Positions 36,523 to 48,819 of a stretch of 64,000 bases of DNA are shown here, in pieces; the first letter of the stretch is position 1; each line of letters opens with the position of its first letter. The notes below the pieces were generated by a model. That model worked only from the letters and a program-made list of their open reading frames with translations, had not been told where the DNA came from and searched no databases. The stretch covers positions 2,179,501 to 2,243,500 of the forward strand of contig NC_008609.1 of the NCBI RefSeq assembly GCF_000015045.1, written 5' to 3'. Source of the stretch: Pelobacter propionicus DSM 2379. Lineage in GTDB: Bacteria > Desulfobacterota > Desulfuromonadia > Geobacterales > Pseudopelobacteraceae. The translations under genes were made by a program, and so were the position numbers.

Positions 36523-38088
36523 TTACGACTTCCATACCAGTCTGATTGCGGCGGCGCAGAAACAGGCCAGCGACAACCAGCCAGCAACGGGATGGGCCAT
36601 CCCCCGCAGGTAGAAGGCCAGGGCCACCAGCAGGGCGACCCAGGCCAGCTGTCGCAGCCAGACCTGCACGGGGCGCACCAGGGCGCGGCGGTCCTCGTCG
36701 GTCAGGCGTACGATCAATTCACCCTGCTGCAGGGTGTCCACCAGATGACGGGCCCTGACCATGGTCAGCGGCAACTGGGCCAGTTCGTGCACCACCACCC
36801 CCCACAGGCTGTCGCGCTCGCCCAGGGCGCGGGTCAGGTTGGCCTTGAGGATAGGCAGTACATCCTTGATGCCATTGAAGTTCTCGATATAACGGGTGCC
36901 CAGCCCCTCGATGATAGAGCTTGCCCGCATGACATAGATGATCTCCTGGGGCAGTTTAAAGGGGTACTCTTTCAGGGTTTCCATCACGCCGAAGGCCAGC
37001 TCCTGCATGGAGGTGGCCTTCAGGTGCTCGTTGTCGAAGATGCTGAAGAGATCTTCCGTCAATCCGGTCAACTCCTCACGGGGGGCGTTGTCGGTAATGA
37101 TTCCCAGCTTGCGGGCCGCATGTACCAGCATTTCAAAATCCCGCTCGCCGGCGGCCTTGACCACATTGATCATGGCCAGACGGGTGGCGTTGGAGATCCT
37201 GCTGACCATGCCGAAATCAAGCAGCACCAGTTCCCCCCCCGGGGTAACCAGCAGATTGCCCGGATGCGGGTCGGCATGGAAGAGCCCCTTGACCAGCATC
37301 TGCTCGGTGTAGAACAGCACCAGCTTTTCCATCAGCCCCTCGAAGGGGATATTCAGGCGGCTCAACCCTTCCCGGTCGTCGAAGCGCACCCCCTCCTCGA
37401 AACTCATCACCAACGCATCGCGCGAGCAGTAGTCGGGCCAGGGAACGGGCAGTCGAACAGACGAAGCGGCATAGATCTGACGGAACCGCTCCAGGTTGGA
37501 AAGTTCGACCCGCATGTCCACCTCCTGCAGGATGGTACGACGGAACGCCGCCAGCACCGCTTCGATGGAGTTGCGGGTGTATTCAGAAAACAATGGCTGC
37601 AGCAGGGCCAGAACCCACCCCAGCAGGCGAATGTCCTCGCGCACCACCAGTTCGATCCGGTTGCGCAACAGCTTGACCGCCACCAGTTCGCCATTGTGCA
37701 GTCGGGCGCGGTGAACCTGGCCGATGGAGGCGCATGCCAAGGGTTCCTGGTCGAAGCTGCCGAAACAGTCCCCCTTGCCGAAAGCCCGGCCAAAGACCTC
37801 CTGAAAATCCTGGCGCGGCATGGGCGAGAGCTGGTCATGCAGCTGCTGCAGGGCCCGCAGGTAGCTTGCGTCGAAGAAATCCGCCCTGGTGGCCAGCACC
37901 TGGGCCAGCTTGATGAAGCTGGCTCCCAGCCCTTCGATGGCCGCCACCAGCACTCCCGGCGCCAGGGGCCCCATCCCCAGCCAGTCGGGCCGTCTGCGGA
38001 TCAGGAGAAATATGGTCAGCAGCACCCGGAAGACGGTGTAGATTCTGGCCGGGTGGTAGAGCCGGATAAGCAGGAGCAGTCTGGACAC
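36523..38088 (-). CDS. UbiB/ABC1 (ADCK) family atypical kinase
   Basis: 521 residues from GTG 38088. Family motifs: FIKLAQVLATRADFF in place of the canonical KxGQ (here KLAQ), the Ala-rich loop ACASIGQVHRA, VAVKLL for the nucleotide Lys, HADPHPGNLL and LLDFGMV. Two C-terminal helices (~475-521) anchor it in the membrane. UbiB-type proteins assist quinone synthesis and lipid handling; here the quinone would be menaquinone. The start 4 bases after the phasin-like stop is preferred. Loss of the motif Gly may alter ATP use. Confidence 0.85.
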   Translation of the reverse strand: MSRLLLLIRLYHPARIYTVFRVLLTIFLLIRRRPDWLGMGPLAPGVLVAAIEGLGASFIKLAQVLATRADFFDASYLRALQQLHDQLSPMPRQDFQEVFGRAFGKGDCFGSFDQEPLACASIGQVHRARLHNGELVAVKLLRNRIELVVREDIRLLGWVLALLQPLFSEYTRNSIEAVLAAFRRTILQEVDMRVELSNLERFRQIYAASSVRLPVPWPDYCSRDALVMSFEEGVRFDDREGLSRLNIPFEGLMEKLVLFYTEQMLVKGLFHADPHPGNLLVTPGGELVLLDFGMVSRISNATRLAMINVVKAAGERDFEMLVHAARKLGIITDNAPREELTGLTEDLFSIFDNEHLKATSMQELAFGVMETLKEYPFKLPQEIIYVMRASSIIEGLGTRYIENFNGIKDVLPILKANLTRALGERDSLWGVVVHELAQLPLTMVRARHLVDTLQQGELIVRLTDEDRRALVRPVQVWLRQLAWVALLVALAFYLRGMAHPVAGWLSLACFCAAAIRLVWKS

Positions 38089-38092
38089 CGGA

Positions 38093-38386
38093 TCAGGACT
38101 GCCCCTGACGGAGTTTTTCCAGCTCTTCCCGCAGGGCCTCGACTTCGGCGCGGGTTGCCAGCCCCAGTTCATCGATGGTCTCTTTGAGCAGTTCCCTGAG
38201 AGTTCCCTTTACCTGCTCACGCCCCTCGCTTCCCCGTGCCACTGCCTGGTCGAAAAACTCCCGCGCCTTGCGATCGTTTTCCTCGCAGTAGCTGCGCGCC
38301 GATTCTCCGGCCTGTTCGATCTTCTCCTTGGCCATCAGCGCACTGCCCAGTCCGAAAAAAAACAGCTGCTCCAGTTTGTCTTTCAT
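38093..38386 (-). CDS. Phasin-like coiled-coil protein
   Basis: 97 residues. N-terminus MKDKLEQLFFFGLGSALMAKEKIEQ, then Lys/Glu-rich helices and a C-terminal Leu zipper (TRAEVEALREELEKL). This is the layout of the PhaF-type phasin/polyhydroxyalkanoate regulator family that stands next to UbiB genes in Geobacter-like genomes. A role on PHA granules is not supported by any PHA gene in the window. GGAGGAA precedes the ATG. Confidence 0.7.
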   Translation of the reverse strand: MKDKLEQLFFFGLGSALMAKEKIEQAGESARSYCEENDRKAREFFDQAVARGSEGREQVKGTLRELLKETIDELGLATRAEVEALREELEKLRQGQS

Positions 38387-38764
38387 GATGAGTTCCTCCC
38401 CTCTCCTTTCGTGCAGATATCGCATACGCTCCGTACATGAATGTTCAGCTGTATTATCTCACAGTTTCATAAAAACGGGAGACGGGACACCAACTTCGTT
38501 CCCACTACGCAGGTACCCGACGCCTTAAGCATTCGCCCGTAAAAGCGGCCGCCCAGCTCCACACCTGCCCGAATCCGATGCCCCATTCCCGGACTATTCC
38601 AACAATGAATGCGTCTCTCCCACGCACTCCGCGCACCTGATTGAACAGTTCCCTGCCGCCTATTCACTCTCCACACCTCCCCAGCCCCCTCTCCACGCGC
38701 TGGCGCGGCACGTTTTTCATAACCACCACTAATTACGAATAAAATACCGTTACACCCCCTTTCC
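38387..38764. other. Intergenic region between the phasin-like gene and dnaE
   Basis: About 380 bases with no gene that I can support on either strand. No hairpin with a T-run and no repeat was recognised in it. Confidence 0.4.
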
Positions 38765-38794
38765 TTGACACTGTATCTTGGCATGATGCATAAT
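38765..38794 (+). promoter_or_regulatory. dnaE promoter
   Basis: TTGACA (38765-38770), 18-base spacer, CATAAT (38789-38794). GGGAGG precedes the ATG at 38829, giving a leader of ~28 bases. Confidence 0.7.
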
Positions 38795-38828
38795 CCCCGA
38801 CGCATCGATTCAGCGGGAGGCAGTACCC

Positions 38829-42383
<3,555 letters not shown>

Positions 42384-42406
42384 TTTTTCTTATGAATCCG
42401 CCACGG

Positions 42407-42464
42407 AGCGGGAACGGGGCGCTGCCGGAAACGGCATGCAGGTCCTTTTTTTGCGTTTCCCGCT
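42407..42464 (+). other. Hairpin region between dnaE and accA
   Basis: AGCGGGAA (42407-42414) can pair with TTCCCGCT (42457-42464); between them lies a GCCG-GAAA-CGGC stem with a GNRA tetraloop (42424-42435) and a T-run (42446-42452). A weak attenuator is possible. Confidence 0.35.
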
Positions 42465-42493
42465 GCTGCGGCCACACACGAGGTACAACTCCT

Positions 42494-43450
42494 ATGGCAG
42501 TTCAGCATAATCTGGAATTCGAAAAACCGATCGTCGAACTGGAACAGAAGATCGAGGAGCTCAACCAGTTGTCACGCGAGGGACTGGATATCGGCGCCGA
42601 CGTTGCGGCCCTGGAGAGCCGCGTGGAAGCAATGCGGAAGGAGATCTTCTCCGGCCTCTCCCGCTGGCAAACCGCCCAGGTGGCGCGCCACATCAACCGC
42701 CCCTTCACGTTGGACTATATCAGGGAGATCTTCACCGATTTCACCGAACTGCACGGCGACCGCACCTTTGGCGACGACACCGCCATCGTGGGCGGCCTGG
42801 CCCGACTGGACGGCCGGCCGGTGATGGTCATGGGGCACCAGAAAGGTCGCGACACCAAGGAAAAGGTCTTCCGCAACTTCGGCATGCCCAACCCGGAGGG
42901 ATACCGCAAGGCGCTGCGCCTGATGAAGATGGCCGAGCAGTTCAGGCTCCCGGTGATCACCTTCGTGGACACACCCGGCGCCTACCCCGGTATCGGCGCC
43001 GAGGAGCGCGGCCAGGCCGAGGCCATTGCCCGCAACCTGCGCGACATGGCCAGCCTGAAGACACCGGTCGTTGTCTGCATCACCGGCGAAGGCGGTTCGG
43101 GCGGTGCCCTGGCCATCGCTGTCGGCAACCGGGTGCTGATGCTGGAACACTCGGTCTACTCGGTCATCTCGCCCGAGGGGTGCGCAGCCATCCTCTGGTC
43201 CGACGGCAGCAAGGGCGCCCAGGCCGCCGATGCCCTCAAGCTGACCGCCCAGGATATCATCAGCCTGGGAGTCATCGACGAGATCGTACCGGAGCCGGTG
43301 GGAGGCGCCCACCGCGACCACGCGACAACAACGGCCAACCTGAAGCAGGCCATTCTACGCAACCTGGCCAGCCTGGCCAATCTCTCCGACGACGCACTGC
43401 TGGAGGACCGTTACCGGAAGTTCCGGGCCATGTCACAGTTCGTGGAGTGA
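42494..43450 (+). CDS. accA: Acetyl-CoA carboxylase carboxyltransferase subunit alpha
   Basis: 318 residues. A coiled-coil N-terminus ([17 protein letters not shown]) precedes the crotonase-like carboxyltransferase core with [29 protein letters not shown] and [14 protein letters not shown]. With AccD it transfers carboxyl from biotin to acetyl-CoA for fatty acid synthesis. ATG 42494 is where homology starts, though the frame is open back into dnaE. Its transcript ends at the terminator at 43479. Confidence 0.97.
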   Translation: MAVQHNLEFEKPIVELEQKIEELNQLSREGLDIGADVAALESRVEAMRKEIFSGLSRWQTAQVARHINRPFTLDYIREIFTDFTELHGDRTFGDDTAIVGGLARLDGRPVMVMGHQKGRDTKEKVFRNFGMPNPEGYRKALRLMKMAEQFRLPVITFVDTPGAYPGIGAEERGQAEAIARNLRDMASLKTPVVVCITGEGGSGGALAIAVGNRVLMLEHSVYSVISPEGCAAILWSDGSKGAQAADALKLTAQDIISLGVIDEIVPEPVGGAHRDHATTTANLKQAILRNLASLANLSDDALLEDRYRKFRAMSQFVE

Positions 43451-43478
43451 CCGAACATTCACCGGAATCACTCGTTGG

Positions 43479-43508
43479 AACGGGGGCACAGCCCCCGTTT
43501 TGATTTTT
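43479..43508 (+). terminator. Intrinsic terminator after accA
   Basis: AACGGGGGC (43479-43487)/GCCCCCGTT (43491-43499) with a 3-base loop, followed by TTTTGATTTTT. Strong. Confidence 0.92.
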
Positions 43509-43518
43509 CAGACCGATA

Positions 43519-43642
43519 GAACGCGGATTTGGCTGATGAGCGCGGATCATTCCAAATGTCACATTGCGGCTGGTGATTGTCACCGGTCTTCAGGCTTTTG
43601 GTTTATCCGCGTTAATCCGTTTTTTTCGATTTTTCCGCGTTC
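43519..43642. repeat. Imperfect inverted repeat with ATCCGCGTT words
   Basis: GAACGCGGAT (43519-43528) and CGCGGAT (43541-43547) on the left are mirrored by ATCCGCGTTAATCCG (43605-43619) and TCCGCGTTC (43634-43642) on the right. A related word cluster occurs at 61038-61071. Such AACGCGGAT-type elements are, to my knowledge, common between genes in Geobacter-type genomes; a non-autonomous or structural repeat is likely. Confidence 0.5.
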
Positions 43643-43661
43643 CATTTTATAAGGAGCGGCA

Positions 43662-44477
43662 ATGCAGGAACGCTTACAGAAACTCATTTCCCAGGCCGGC
43701 ATCGCCTCGCGCCGGGCAGCGGAAGAGATGATCCTGGCCGGCCGGGTAACGGTGAACGGCCTGGTTGTCACCGAACTGGGCAGCAAGGCCGACCCGACCG
43801 TGGACAGCATAGCCGTGGACGGCAGGCCGGTCAAACCGGCAAGCCAGCACCTGTACATCCTGCTCAACAAGCCGGCCGGCTTCATGACCACCCTGGACGA
43901 TCCTGAGGGACGCCAGGTGGTGACCGACCTGCTGCCGGAGATCAAGGAGCGGGTCTACCCGGTGGGGCGGCTGGATTACAACACCGAAGGGCTGCTGCTT
44001 TTGACCAACGACGGCGACTGGGCCAACAAACTGATGCACCCGCGCCACGAGATCGAAAAGGAGTACCACGTCAGAGTGCGGGGCAAGGTGCACCAGAGTC
44101 AGATCGACCAGTTGAAGAACGGCGTTGATCTGGACGGCAGGCCCACAGCACCGGCCCAGGTGCGGCTGATCAAGGATGGCGAGCAGAACGACTGGCTCTC
44201 CATCACCATCCACGAGGGGCGCAACCGCCAGGTTCGGCGCATGTGCGAGGCGGTCAGCCTGTCGGTGGTGCGGTTGAAGCGGGTACGCTACGGTGCCCTG
44301 GAGATGCGCGGCCTCAAGCCGGGCCAGCACCGGCTGCTGACCGAGGCCGAGGCCAGGGCGCTGCTGACTCCGGGAGCAGGGTTACGGTCGGCGGAGGCGC
44401 CGAGGGAGAAGAGAGCCAGAAACGCCGGCCAGCCCCCCCGGGAGACGCGGGGACGCGGAAAGAAGCCGACAACCTGA
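43662..44477 (+). CDS. RluB/RsuA-type pseudouridine synthase
   Basis: 271 residues. An S4 RNA-binding domain (~1-60, RLQKLISQAGIASRRAAEEMI) is followed by the catalytic domain with LLNKPAGFMTT, the catalytic Asp in GRLDYNTEGLLLLTNDG and HEGRNRQVRRMCEAV. The basic C-terminal tail (~240-271, Arg/Lys/Gly-rich) is typical of RluB-type enzymes that act on 23S rRNA around position 2605. Whether the target is 23S (RluB) or 16S (RsuA) rRNA is not certain. AAGGAG precedes the ATG. Confidence 0.9.
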   Translation: MQERLQKLISQAGIASRRAAEEMILAGRVTVNGLVVTELGSKADPTVDSIAVDGRPVKPASQHLYILLNKPAGFMTTLDDPEGRQVVTDLLPEIKERVYPVGRLDYNTEGLLLLTNDGDWANKLMHPRHEIEKEYHVRVRGKVHQSQIDQLKNGVDLDGRPTAPAQVRLIKDGEQNDWLSITIHEGRNRQVRRMCEAVSLSVVRLKRVRYGALEMRGLKPGQHRLLTEAEARALLTPGAGLRSAEAPREKRARNAGQPPRETRGRGKKPTT

Positions 44478-44490
44478 ATTACGGTTGCAC

Positions 44491-44522
44491 AAAAAACGCC
44501 AGGGGTTTCCCTGGCGTTTTTT
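44491..44522. terminator. Bidirectional intrinsic terminator
   Basis: ACGCCAGGG (44496-44504)/CCCTGGCGT (44509-44517), 4-base loop, with AAAAA before and TTTTT after, so it works on both strands for the pseudouridine synthase gene and the converging DUF262 gene. Confidence 0.95.
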
Positions 44523-44560
44523 ATCACGGTGCACGTCAATTCCAGCCAAATAAGGCTCTA

Positions 44561-46276
44561 TTAAAAGTCGATCCGCCATATGCCGGAGGCGACATCGGCC
44601 AGGCGGGTCTGACGGGATTCAATTTTTCTCTCATCCCATTCGTCATAGTGCTCGGCAACCGCCCTGGTGATCTGGAAGTCACTTGTTGAATAAACGGCTC
44701 TTTTACTCTCGTACGCGCCGTTGCCAAGCTGCCGATTGCACGTGGCCTCCAAAGGCGTCATGTTTCCAAGACGATAGATCAGGCGCTCCTGTTTGGTTTC
44801 TTCGATATGCGACCATGCCTCGGAAGGACTTTCAGGTAGAACGTGCTCAAGGTTGTAGGTTGCGCTTTCAAAATCGAAGTTGTGCCCTGATTGCTGCTTT
44901 TCAATCTGGAATAGAATGTAACGGACGACCTTGCGGTTCCTGGAGTTGGTGGTGCGCAGCTCTTTTTCGGCAAAAGCCGCCTTGAACTGTCTGTCATCGG
45001 GATAAACGTCCTTCAAGACGTCAAGTACCGCCTGAGTTATGGAAAGGGAACCATCCGCCACCTTCCAGGCCACTTCGTTGTAGGTGCGCTCCTGCTCATG
45101 GGTTTGAAGATTACAAATGACGTTGTATCTGAATGAAATAACGGCGACTGCCCGTACTATGCGGGTAAAAATGCCTCGATCCGTTTCCGCAAAACGCTCA
45201 TAGCATGCCAGCAGCATGGCAAGCGGCTGGCGCACATTGAACATGATCAGCTGCTGCAAGGCCAGGTATTCATCTTCATTCCAGAAGGCTTTCTGTGGAT
45301 CTCGCAGCGCCGCATACACTTCCGCGCTTCTGTCAAGCCCCCGTAGCAGTTCAAATGTCTGGTCGCGTGTCGTAATCCTGCGGCGAATGGTCTTGAACAG
45401 GTCGGCCTTACGTACCAGCCGATTCTTGCTGTTCCAGTAAACCCTCAAAAATTCTGGAAAGCTCTCGCTCCCCAACAATCCCACGATACGCTCCCAGCGT
45501 TCCTCCAGCGACTTCAACTCCATTTCGTGCGAATCACCGGCACTGACAATCGAAAAAAGGTAGTTTTTCAGCAGATCCGTAGCGGAGAGACGAACCCCGC
45601 GAGCATTCAGTGTTTCAAATACTTTAAAGGCATTCAGTTCATCGGTAACCGTGATTACGGTAAAAAAGAGCTTGTCCACAAGTGTGTCAATGAATGCAGC
45701 CAGCGTTTCTCCGCTCTCGGCCCGTTGCCCGGCATATGTTTTGATTTTTTCCTTGAACCAAATAAATGCCTTTCTCAACTGATGTTCCGACGCATTCAGT
45801 CCCCGTTGCGGCAGTGATTCCAAGGGAACCAGATAGGTTTGATAAAAGCGGTTGTTATGGCGATTCAGTTCCAGCTTGGAGCGCGGCACAAGTGAAACAG
45901 GGTCAACATAACCGATATAACTATTCTGCAGGTTGTCCCTACGTCTCCGGTTCTTGTCCGCATCAATCCCGGCGCCCACAAGATCCTTCAGGTGTCCGAG
46001 AGCGGCCAGGATCATCACGCTGATGGTAGTAAGGCGCTGTTGGCCATCAATGATATCAAAGCGTTTGCTATCGGGTGATTGTAGTACCAGATAGCCCATG
46101 TAATGGGCCGGATCCCCATCTTCTTCCAGTAAGGCGACCATGTCCTGCCACAGGTCGTCCCATTCATCCTCTCCCCATGAATAATCCCGCTGAAAGGGAG
46201 GCACACGATAGACGAGGCCGTTTCCCAATAACTGACGAAACGTCTGGTTTGCCGTGTTAAAGTTCATCGCCGACAT
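44561..46276 (-). CDS. DUF262-DUF1524 protein (GmrSD-like, candidate type IV restriction/defence)
   Basis: 571 residues. The N-terminal DUF262 domain shows [19 protein letters not shown] and the nucleotide-handling motif [12 protein letters not shown], then [22 protein letters not shown]. The C-terminal DUF1524 domain shows NLEHVLPES and [18 protein letters not shown], an HNH-like His-Asn nuclease arrangement. Fused GmrSD proteins cleave DNA carrying modified cytosine, using NTP hydrolysis. Base composition is lower in GC (about 40-50% in places) than its neighbours, suggesting transfer. It follows the helicase gene by 21 bases, with GGGGAGGA before the ATG. Its substrate here is unknown. Confidence 0.88.
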   Translation of the reverse strand: MSAMNFNTANQTFRQLLGNGLVYRVPPFQRDYSWGEDEWDDLWQDMVALLEEDGDPAHYMGYLVLQSPDSKRFDIIDGQQRLTTISVMILAALGHLKDLVGAGIDADKNRRRRDNLQNSYIGYVDPVSLVPRSKLELNRHNNRFYQTYLVPLESLPQRGLNASEHQLRKAFIWFKEKIKTYAGQRAESGETLAAFIDTLVDKLFFTVITVTDELNAFKVFETLNARGVRLSATDLLKNYLFSIVSAGDSHEMELKSLEERWERIVGLLGSESFPEFLRVYWNSKNRLVRKADLFKTIRRRITTRDQTFELLRGLDRSAEVYAALRDPQKAFWNEDEYLALQQLIMFNVRQPLAMLLACYERFAETDRGIFTRIVRAVAVISFRYNVICNLQTHEQERTYNEVAWKVADGSLSITQAVLDVLKDVYPDDRQFKAAFAEKELRTTNSRNRKVVRYILFQIEKQQSGHNFDFESATYNLEHVLPESPSEAWSHIEETKQERLIYRLGNMTPLEATCNRQLGNGAYESKRAVYSTSDFQITRAVAEHYDEWDERKIESRQTRLADVASGIWRIDF

Positions 46277-46297
46277 TTATTCCTCCCCGCCATTCCC

Positions 46298-47728
46298 TCA
46301 AGACAATGATGACATGAACTCGACTATATCACCGTCCACCATGACATCCCCTGGATCAAGATTGAAAAACTTGGTTTTGAGCTTGGTCCCCGCGAAGGAG
46401 CGGCAGCGGCTGAGGGCAATGTACGCCTGTCCGGGGGGGAATGCCGCGTCCGAGAGATCGATGTGCACCTGATCCAGGGTCACCCCCTGGGCTTTGTGGA
46501 TGCTGAGCGCCCAGGCATGACGCAGCGGAATCTGTTCGATGGTTCCGGTAACCGTCGACTCTATCTTCCCCGTTTCCCGACTGTAGGAATACGTGATCAG
46601 CTCCCATACCGCAGGGAGTACCCGCAGACTCCTGCCGTCGTCGGCTCGAATCAAGACCGCCTCATCTTCCAGTTCCACGACCGTTCCCATGGTTCCGTTC
46701 AGAAGCTCTGCACTGATGTCCCGGCAGCAGATGACGCGAGCCCCCACCCGCAGCAGGAGGTTTTCCTCGCAGGGGAAATTGTACTCAGGGTTGTTGATGT
46801 TGAGCGCCGAGCCAGTGCGTTTCGCCCGGTACTCCTGCCGGGGGCCGGGAAGCCGGTAGAACTCCCTGTTGTTGTAATATCCGGCTTCATCACCGCGCCA
46901 AGTCAGCATGGTATGGAACGGACGGAAAAAGGGGTCGAAATCAGTGTCTGCCATGCACTGCTGCAGGAGGTCGAGTTTTCCGGTGTGGACATCGTTTGTG
47001 CGGATGCAACCCAGCAGATCGAGAAAGTCCTGCTCGGCCTGGCGGAACCGTGTTTTCAACTCCAGCCTGCGCGGGTTGATTTCCCCGTAGACGCTGGAGT
47101 TCCAGAAATAAAAGGGGCCCGGGTATCCGGCCCGCTCCAGGGATTGTCGTTCCCCATCGCTCACCACTGGAGGGAGCTGGCAGGGGTCACCCACCAGGAT
47201 GACCTGAACGCCTCCGAATGGCAACTCTTTGTCCCTGCCGTTTCTGCGCATGAAATGGTCCAGGCCGTCCAGCAGGTCGCAGCGAACCTGGCTTACCTCG
47301 TCAACGATGATGGTATCTATTGCCCGTATCAGATGCTTTTCGGTGATTTCCCCGACGCTGTCCCTCGTTATCACCGTCGGCGGGAACCGGGTCAGTGAAT
47401 GGATGGTAACGCCCTGGGCGGTGATGGCGGCGAGTCCGGTGGGAGCCACCACGACGACATTTTTCCCCGTCAGGCGGCGGAACAGTCCGATCAGGGTCGA
47501 TTTCCCGGTTCCTGCCTGGCCGGTGACAAAGAAGTGCCCGCTGCTCTGCTCCATTTCAGTCAGCAGCGGCCGCCACTCCTCGGGGACCGGGAGATCTGCC
47601 TCAGGCCCGGCAACACCGGTCTGTTGAGCTGAGTCATGGGACGAATGGTCCTGGGGTTCCCGGGGCATCGGTGGCGACTGTTCGAACGACGGTTCTTTTC
47701 CCAATAACTTCCGTATCCATGTGATCAT
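46298..47728 (-). CDS. Pif1/RecD-like SF1 helicase
   Basis: 476 residues from ATG 47728. Helicase motifs: I (FVTGQAGTGKSTLIGLF), Ia (VVVVAPTGLAAITA with TIHSL), II (TIIVDEVSQVR), III (VILVGDPCQLPPV), and the C-terminal motifs V/VI (ALSIHKAQGVTLDQV, AYIALSRCRS). An N-terminal ~80-residue region is low complexity with Pro/Ser. Pif1-type enzymes unwind DNA 5' to 3' and clear G-quadruplexes or protein blocks. It is the first gene of a two-gene unit with the DUF262/DUF1524 protein, with a promoter just upstream that excludes a longer start. Confidence 0.88.
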   Translation of the reverse strand: MITWIRKLLGKEPSFEQSPPMPREPQDHSSHDSAQQTGVAGPEADLPVPEEWRPLLTEMEQSSGHFFVTGQAGTGKSTLIGLFRRLTGKNVVVVAPTGLAAITAQGVTIHSLTRFPPTVITRDSVGEITEKHLIRAIDTIIVDEVSQVRCDLLDGLDHFMRRNGRDKELPFGGVQVILVGDPCQLPPVVSDGERQSLERAGYPGPFYFWNSSVYGEINPRRLELKTRFRQAEQDFLDLLGCIRTNDVHTGKLDLLQQCMADTDFDPFFRPFHTMLTWRGDEAGYYNNREFYRLPGPRQEYRAKRTGSALNINNPEYNFPCEENLLLRVGARVICCRDISAELLNGTMGTVVELEDEAVLIRADDGRSLRVLPAVWELITYSYSRETGKIESTVTGTIEQIPLRHAWALSIHKAQGVTLDQVHIDLSDAAFPPGQAYIALSRCRSFAGTKLKTKFFNLDPGDVMVDGDIVEFMSSLS

Positions 47729-47801
47729 AGGTTTCCCGCCATCCGCGTGGAGGTGCTGTTTCTTGGCTCGGCTTCCCATCTGAATCCTCTGGGCCGTAGC
47801 C

Positions 47802-47830
47802 AATCTACACAAGGCGAAAGAAGGGGTCAA
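47802..47830 (-). promoter_or_regulatory. Promoter of the helicase/DUF262 unit
   Basis: Minus strand: TTGACC, 17-base spacer, TAGATT; expected transcription start ~47795, about 67 bases before the helicase ATG. Confidence 0.65.
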
Positions 47831-47857
47831 TTTTTTATTGGGCGCCATCCCCTCCCC

Positions 47858-47889
47858 ATCGTGCACCAGAACCCCTTGCCGTGCACGAT
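47858..47889. repeat. Perfect 9-bp inverted repeat upstream of the helicase promoter
   Basis: ATCGTGCAC (47858-47866), 14 bases, GTGCACGAT (47881-47889). It lies 28 bases upstream of the -35 box of the helicase promoter, a place suited to an activator or a regulator binding site; a hairpin is the alternative. Confidence 0.5.
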
Positions 47890-48090
47890 TGCGCCAGACC
47901 CAACGAAAAACGGCTGCATACTTACACGCGGATTCCCAGAAATGTCAATTATTGTCCAGTTAGATCGTACCACTGGCGAGGGATGTGCAAAAGCCCGCAC
48001 CGGAGTCCGCCGGACAGGGCAACAAAGAGGTCAACCAGGCAATGAATCCGTTGTTTTTCCGTAACAATCTGTGGCATACTTCATCAGTGC

Positions 48091-48118
48091 TTTACACCAT
48101 CGCAAGTTCAGGTATACT
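48091..48118 (+). promoter_or_regulatory. Strong sigma70-type promoter before the zinc-ribbon gene leader
   Basis: TTTACA (48091-48096), 16-base spacer, TATACT (48113-48118). Predicted start ~48125 gives a leader of nearly 200 bases before the ATG at 48323. Confidence 0.65.
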
Positions 48119-48124
48119 GCACGA

Positions 48125-48297
48125 GTTTTTTTCATTATACTGCCTCACTCCCACGAGAAGCATGGATGCGCCCAAGAAGCGGATCCGCTTCCTCCGGCAC
48201 ATACCCACGAAGCCCGCGTCAGCACGGCGCGGGCTTTCTTTGTCGTTAGTCACGCGGTTTTTGCACGCTCCCGTTTGTACCCCACGGGAGCGGATTT
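48125..48297 (+). ncRNA. Structured leader RNA or small RNA with three hairpins
   Basis: In order: palindrome GAAGCGGATCCGCTTC (48175-48190); stem AAGCCCGCG (48210-48218)/CGCGGGCTT (48228-48236) followed by TCTTT; stem GCTCCCGT (48267-48274)/ACGGGAGC (48284-48291) followed by ATTTTT. The second and third look like terminators. The transcript could end as a ~115 or ~170 base RNA or read through into the zinc-ribbon gene under some signal. No known family was recognised. Confidence 0.45.
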
Positions 48298-48322
48298 TTC
48301 ACGGAACAGGATACATATATCT

Positions 48323-48775
48323 ATGAGCAACAAGAAGTTATCGGCTGGAGACATTATCGATGCCCGCTGCACACGCTGCCGCGACGTTCTCAATCACAGG
48401 ATCGTCGCCATGGTCGAAGACAAGGTGGTGCGGGTGGAGTGCAACACCTGCGGCGGCACGCACAACTACTACCCGCCACCAACGCCAAAGACAGCCAGGA
48501 CCGCGGGAACCGGCACCACGGCGAAAAAGACGTCCGCAACCGCCCCGCGCGCGCCGAAGAGGGATCCCCAGCAGTCGGATCGCGAAGAATGGCAGGCGCT
48601 CCGCACCAGCATGCGCATCGACCGGGCCATCGCCTACACCATGAACGGGAAATACCGTACGGACGACCTGCTGGACCATCCCGTCTTCGGTCTCGGCGTG
48701 GTGAAAGTGGTCATCCCTCCCAACAAGATGCAGGTACTGTTCGAAGATGGCACCAAACTGCTGCGTTGCCAGTGA
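48323..48775 (+). CDS. Zinc-ribbon, basic-linker protein of unknown function
   Basis: 150 residues. The N-terminal zinc ribbon has Cys in ARCTRCRDV and VECNTCGGTHNYY. A Pro/Thr/Lys-rich basic linker (~50-80, many Thr and Ala) follows, then a C-terminal fold (VFGLGVVKVVIPPNKMQVLFEDGTKLL) resembling the short CarD-like or SH3 beta barrels seen in RNA-polymerase-binding proteins. A nucleic-acid or polymerase contact is plausible. The ATG is poorly served by a Shine-Dalgarno (AGGA 12 bases away). It heads a four-gene plus-strand group with RsgA. Confidence 0.65.
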   Translation: MSNKKLSAGDIIDARCTRCRDVLNHRIVAMVEDKVVRVECNTCGGTHNYYPPPTPKTARTAGTGTTAKKTSATAPRAPKRDPQQSDREEWQALRTSMRIDRAIAYTMNGKYRTDDLLDHPVFGLGVVKVVIPPNKMQVLFEDGTKLLRCQ

Positions 48776-48819
48776 CGCGCCCGGTTCCAGGGCGTTTCCC
48801 CGGAATCAGAGGATCTGAT

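Noticed and set aside
38387-38764. Small gene or sigma54 promoter upstream of dnaE
   Set aside because: A TGGC-containing word near 38700 lacks the GC element at the right distance, and no frame has a ribosome binding site.
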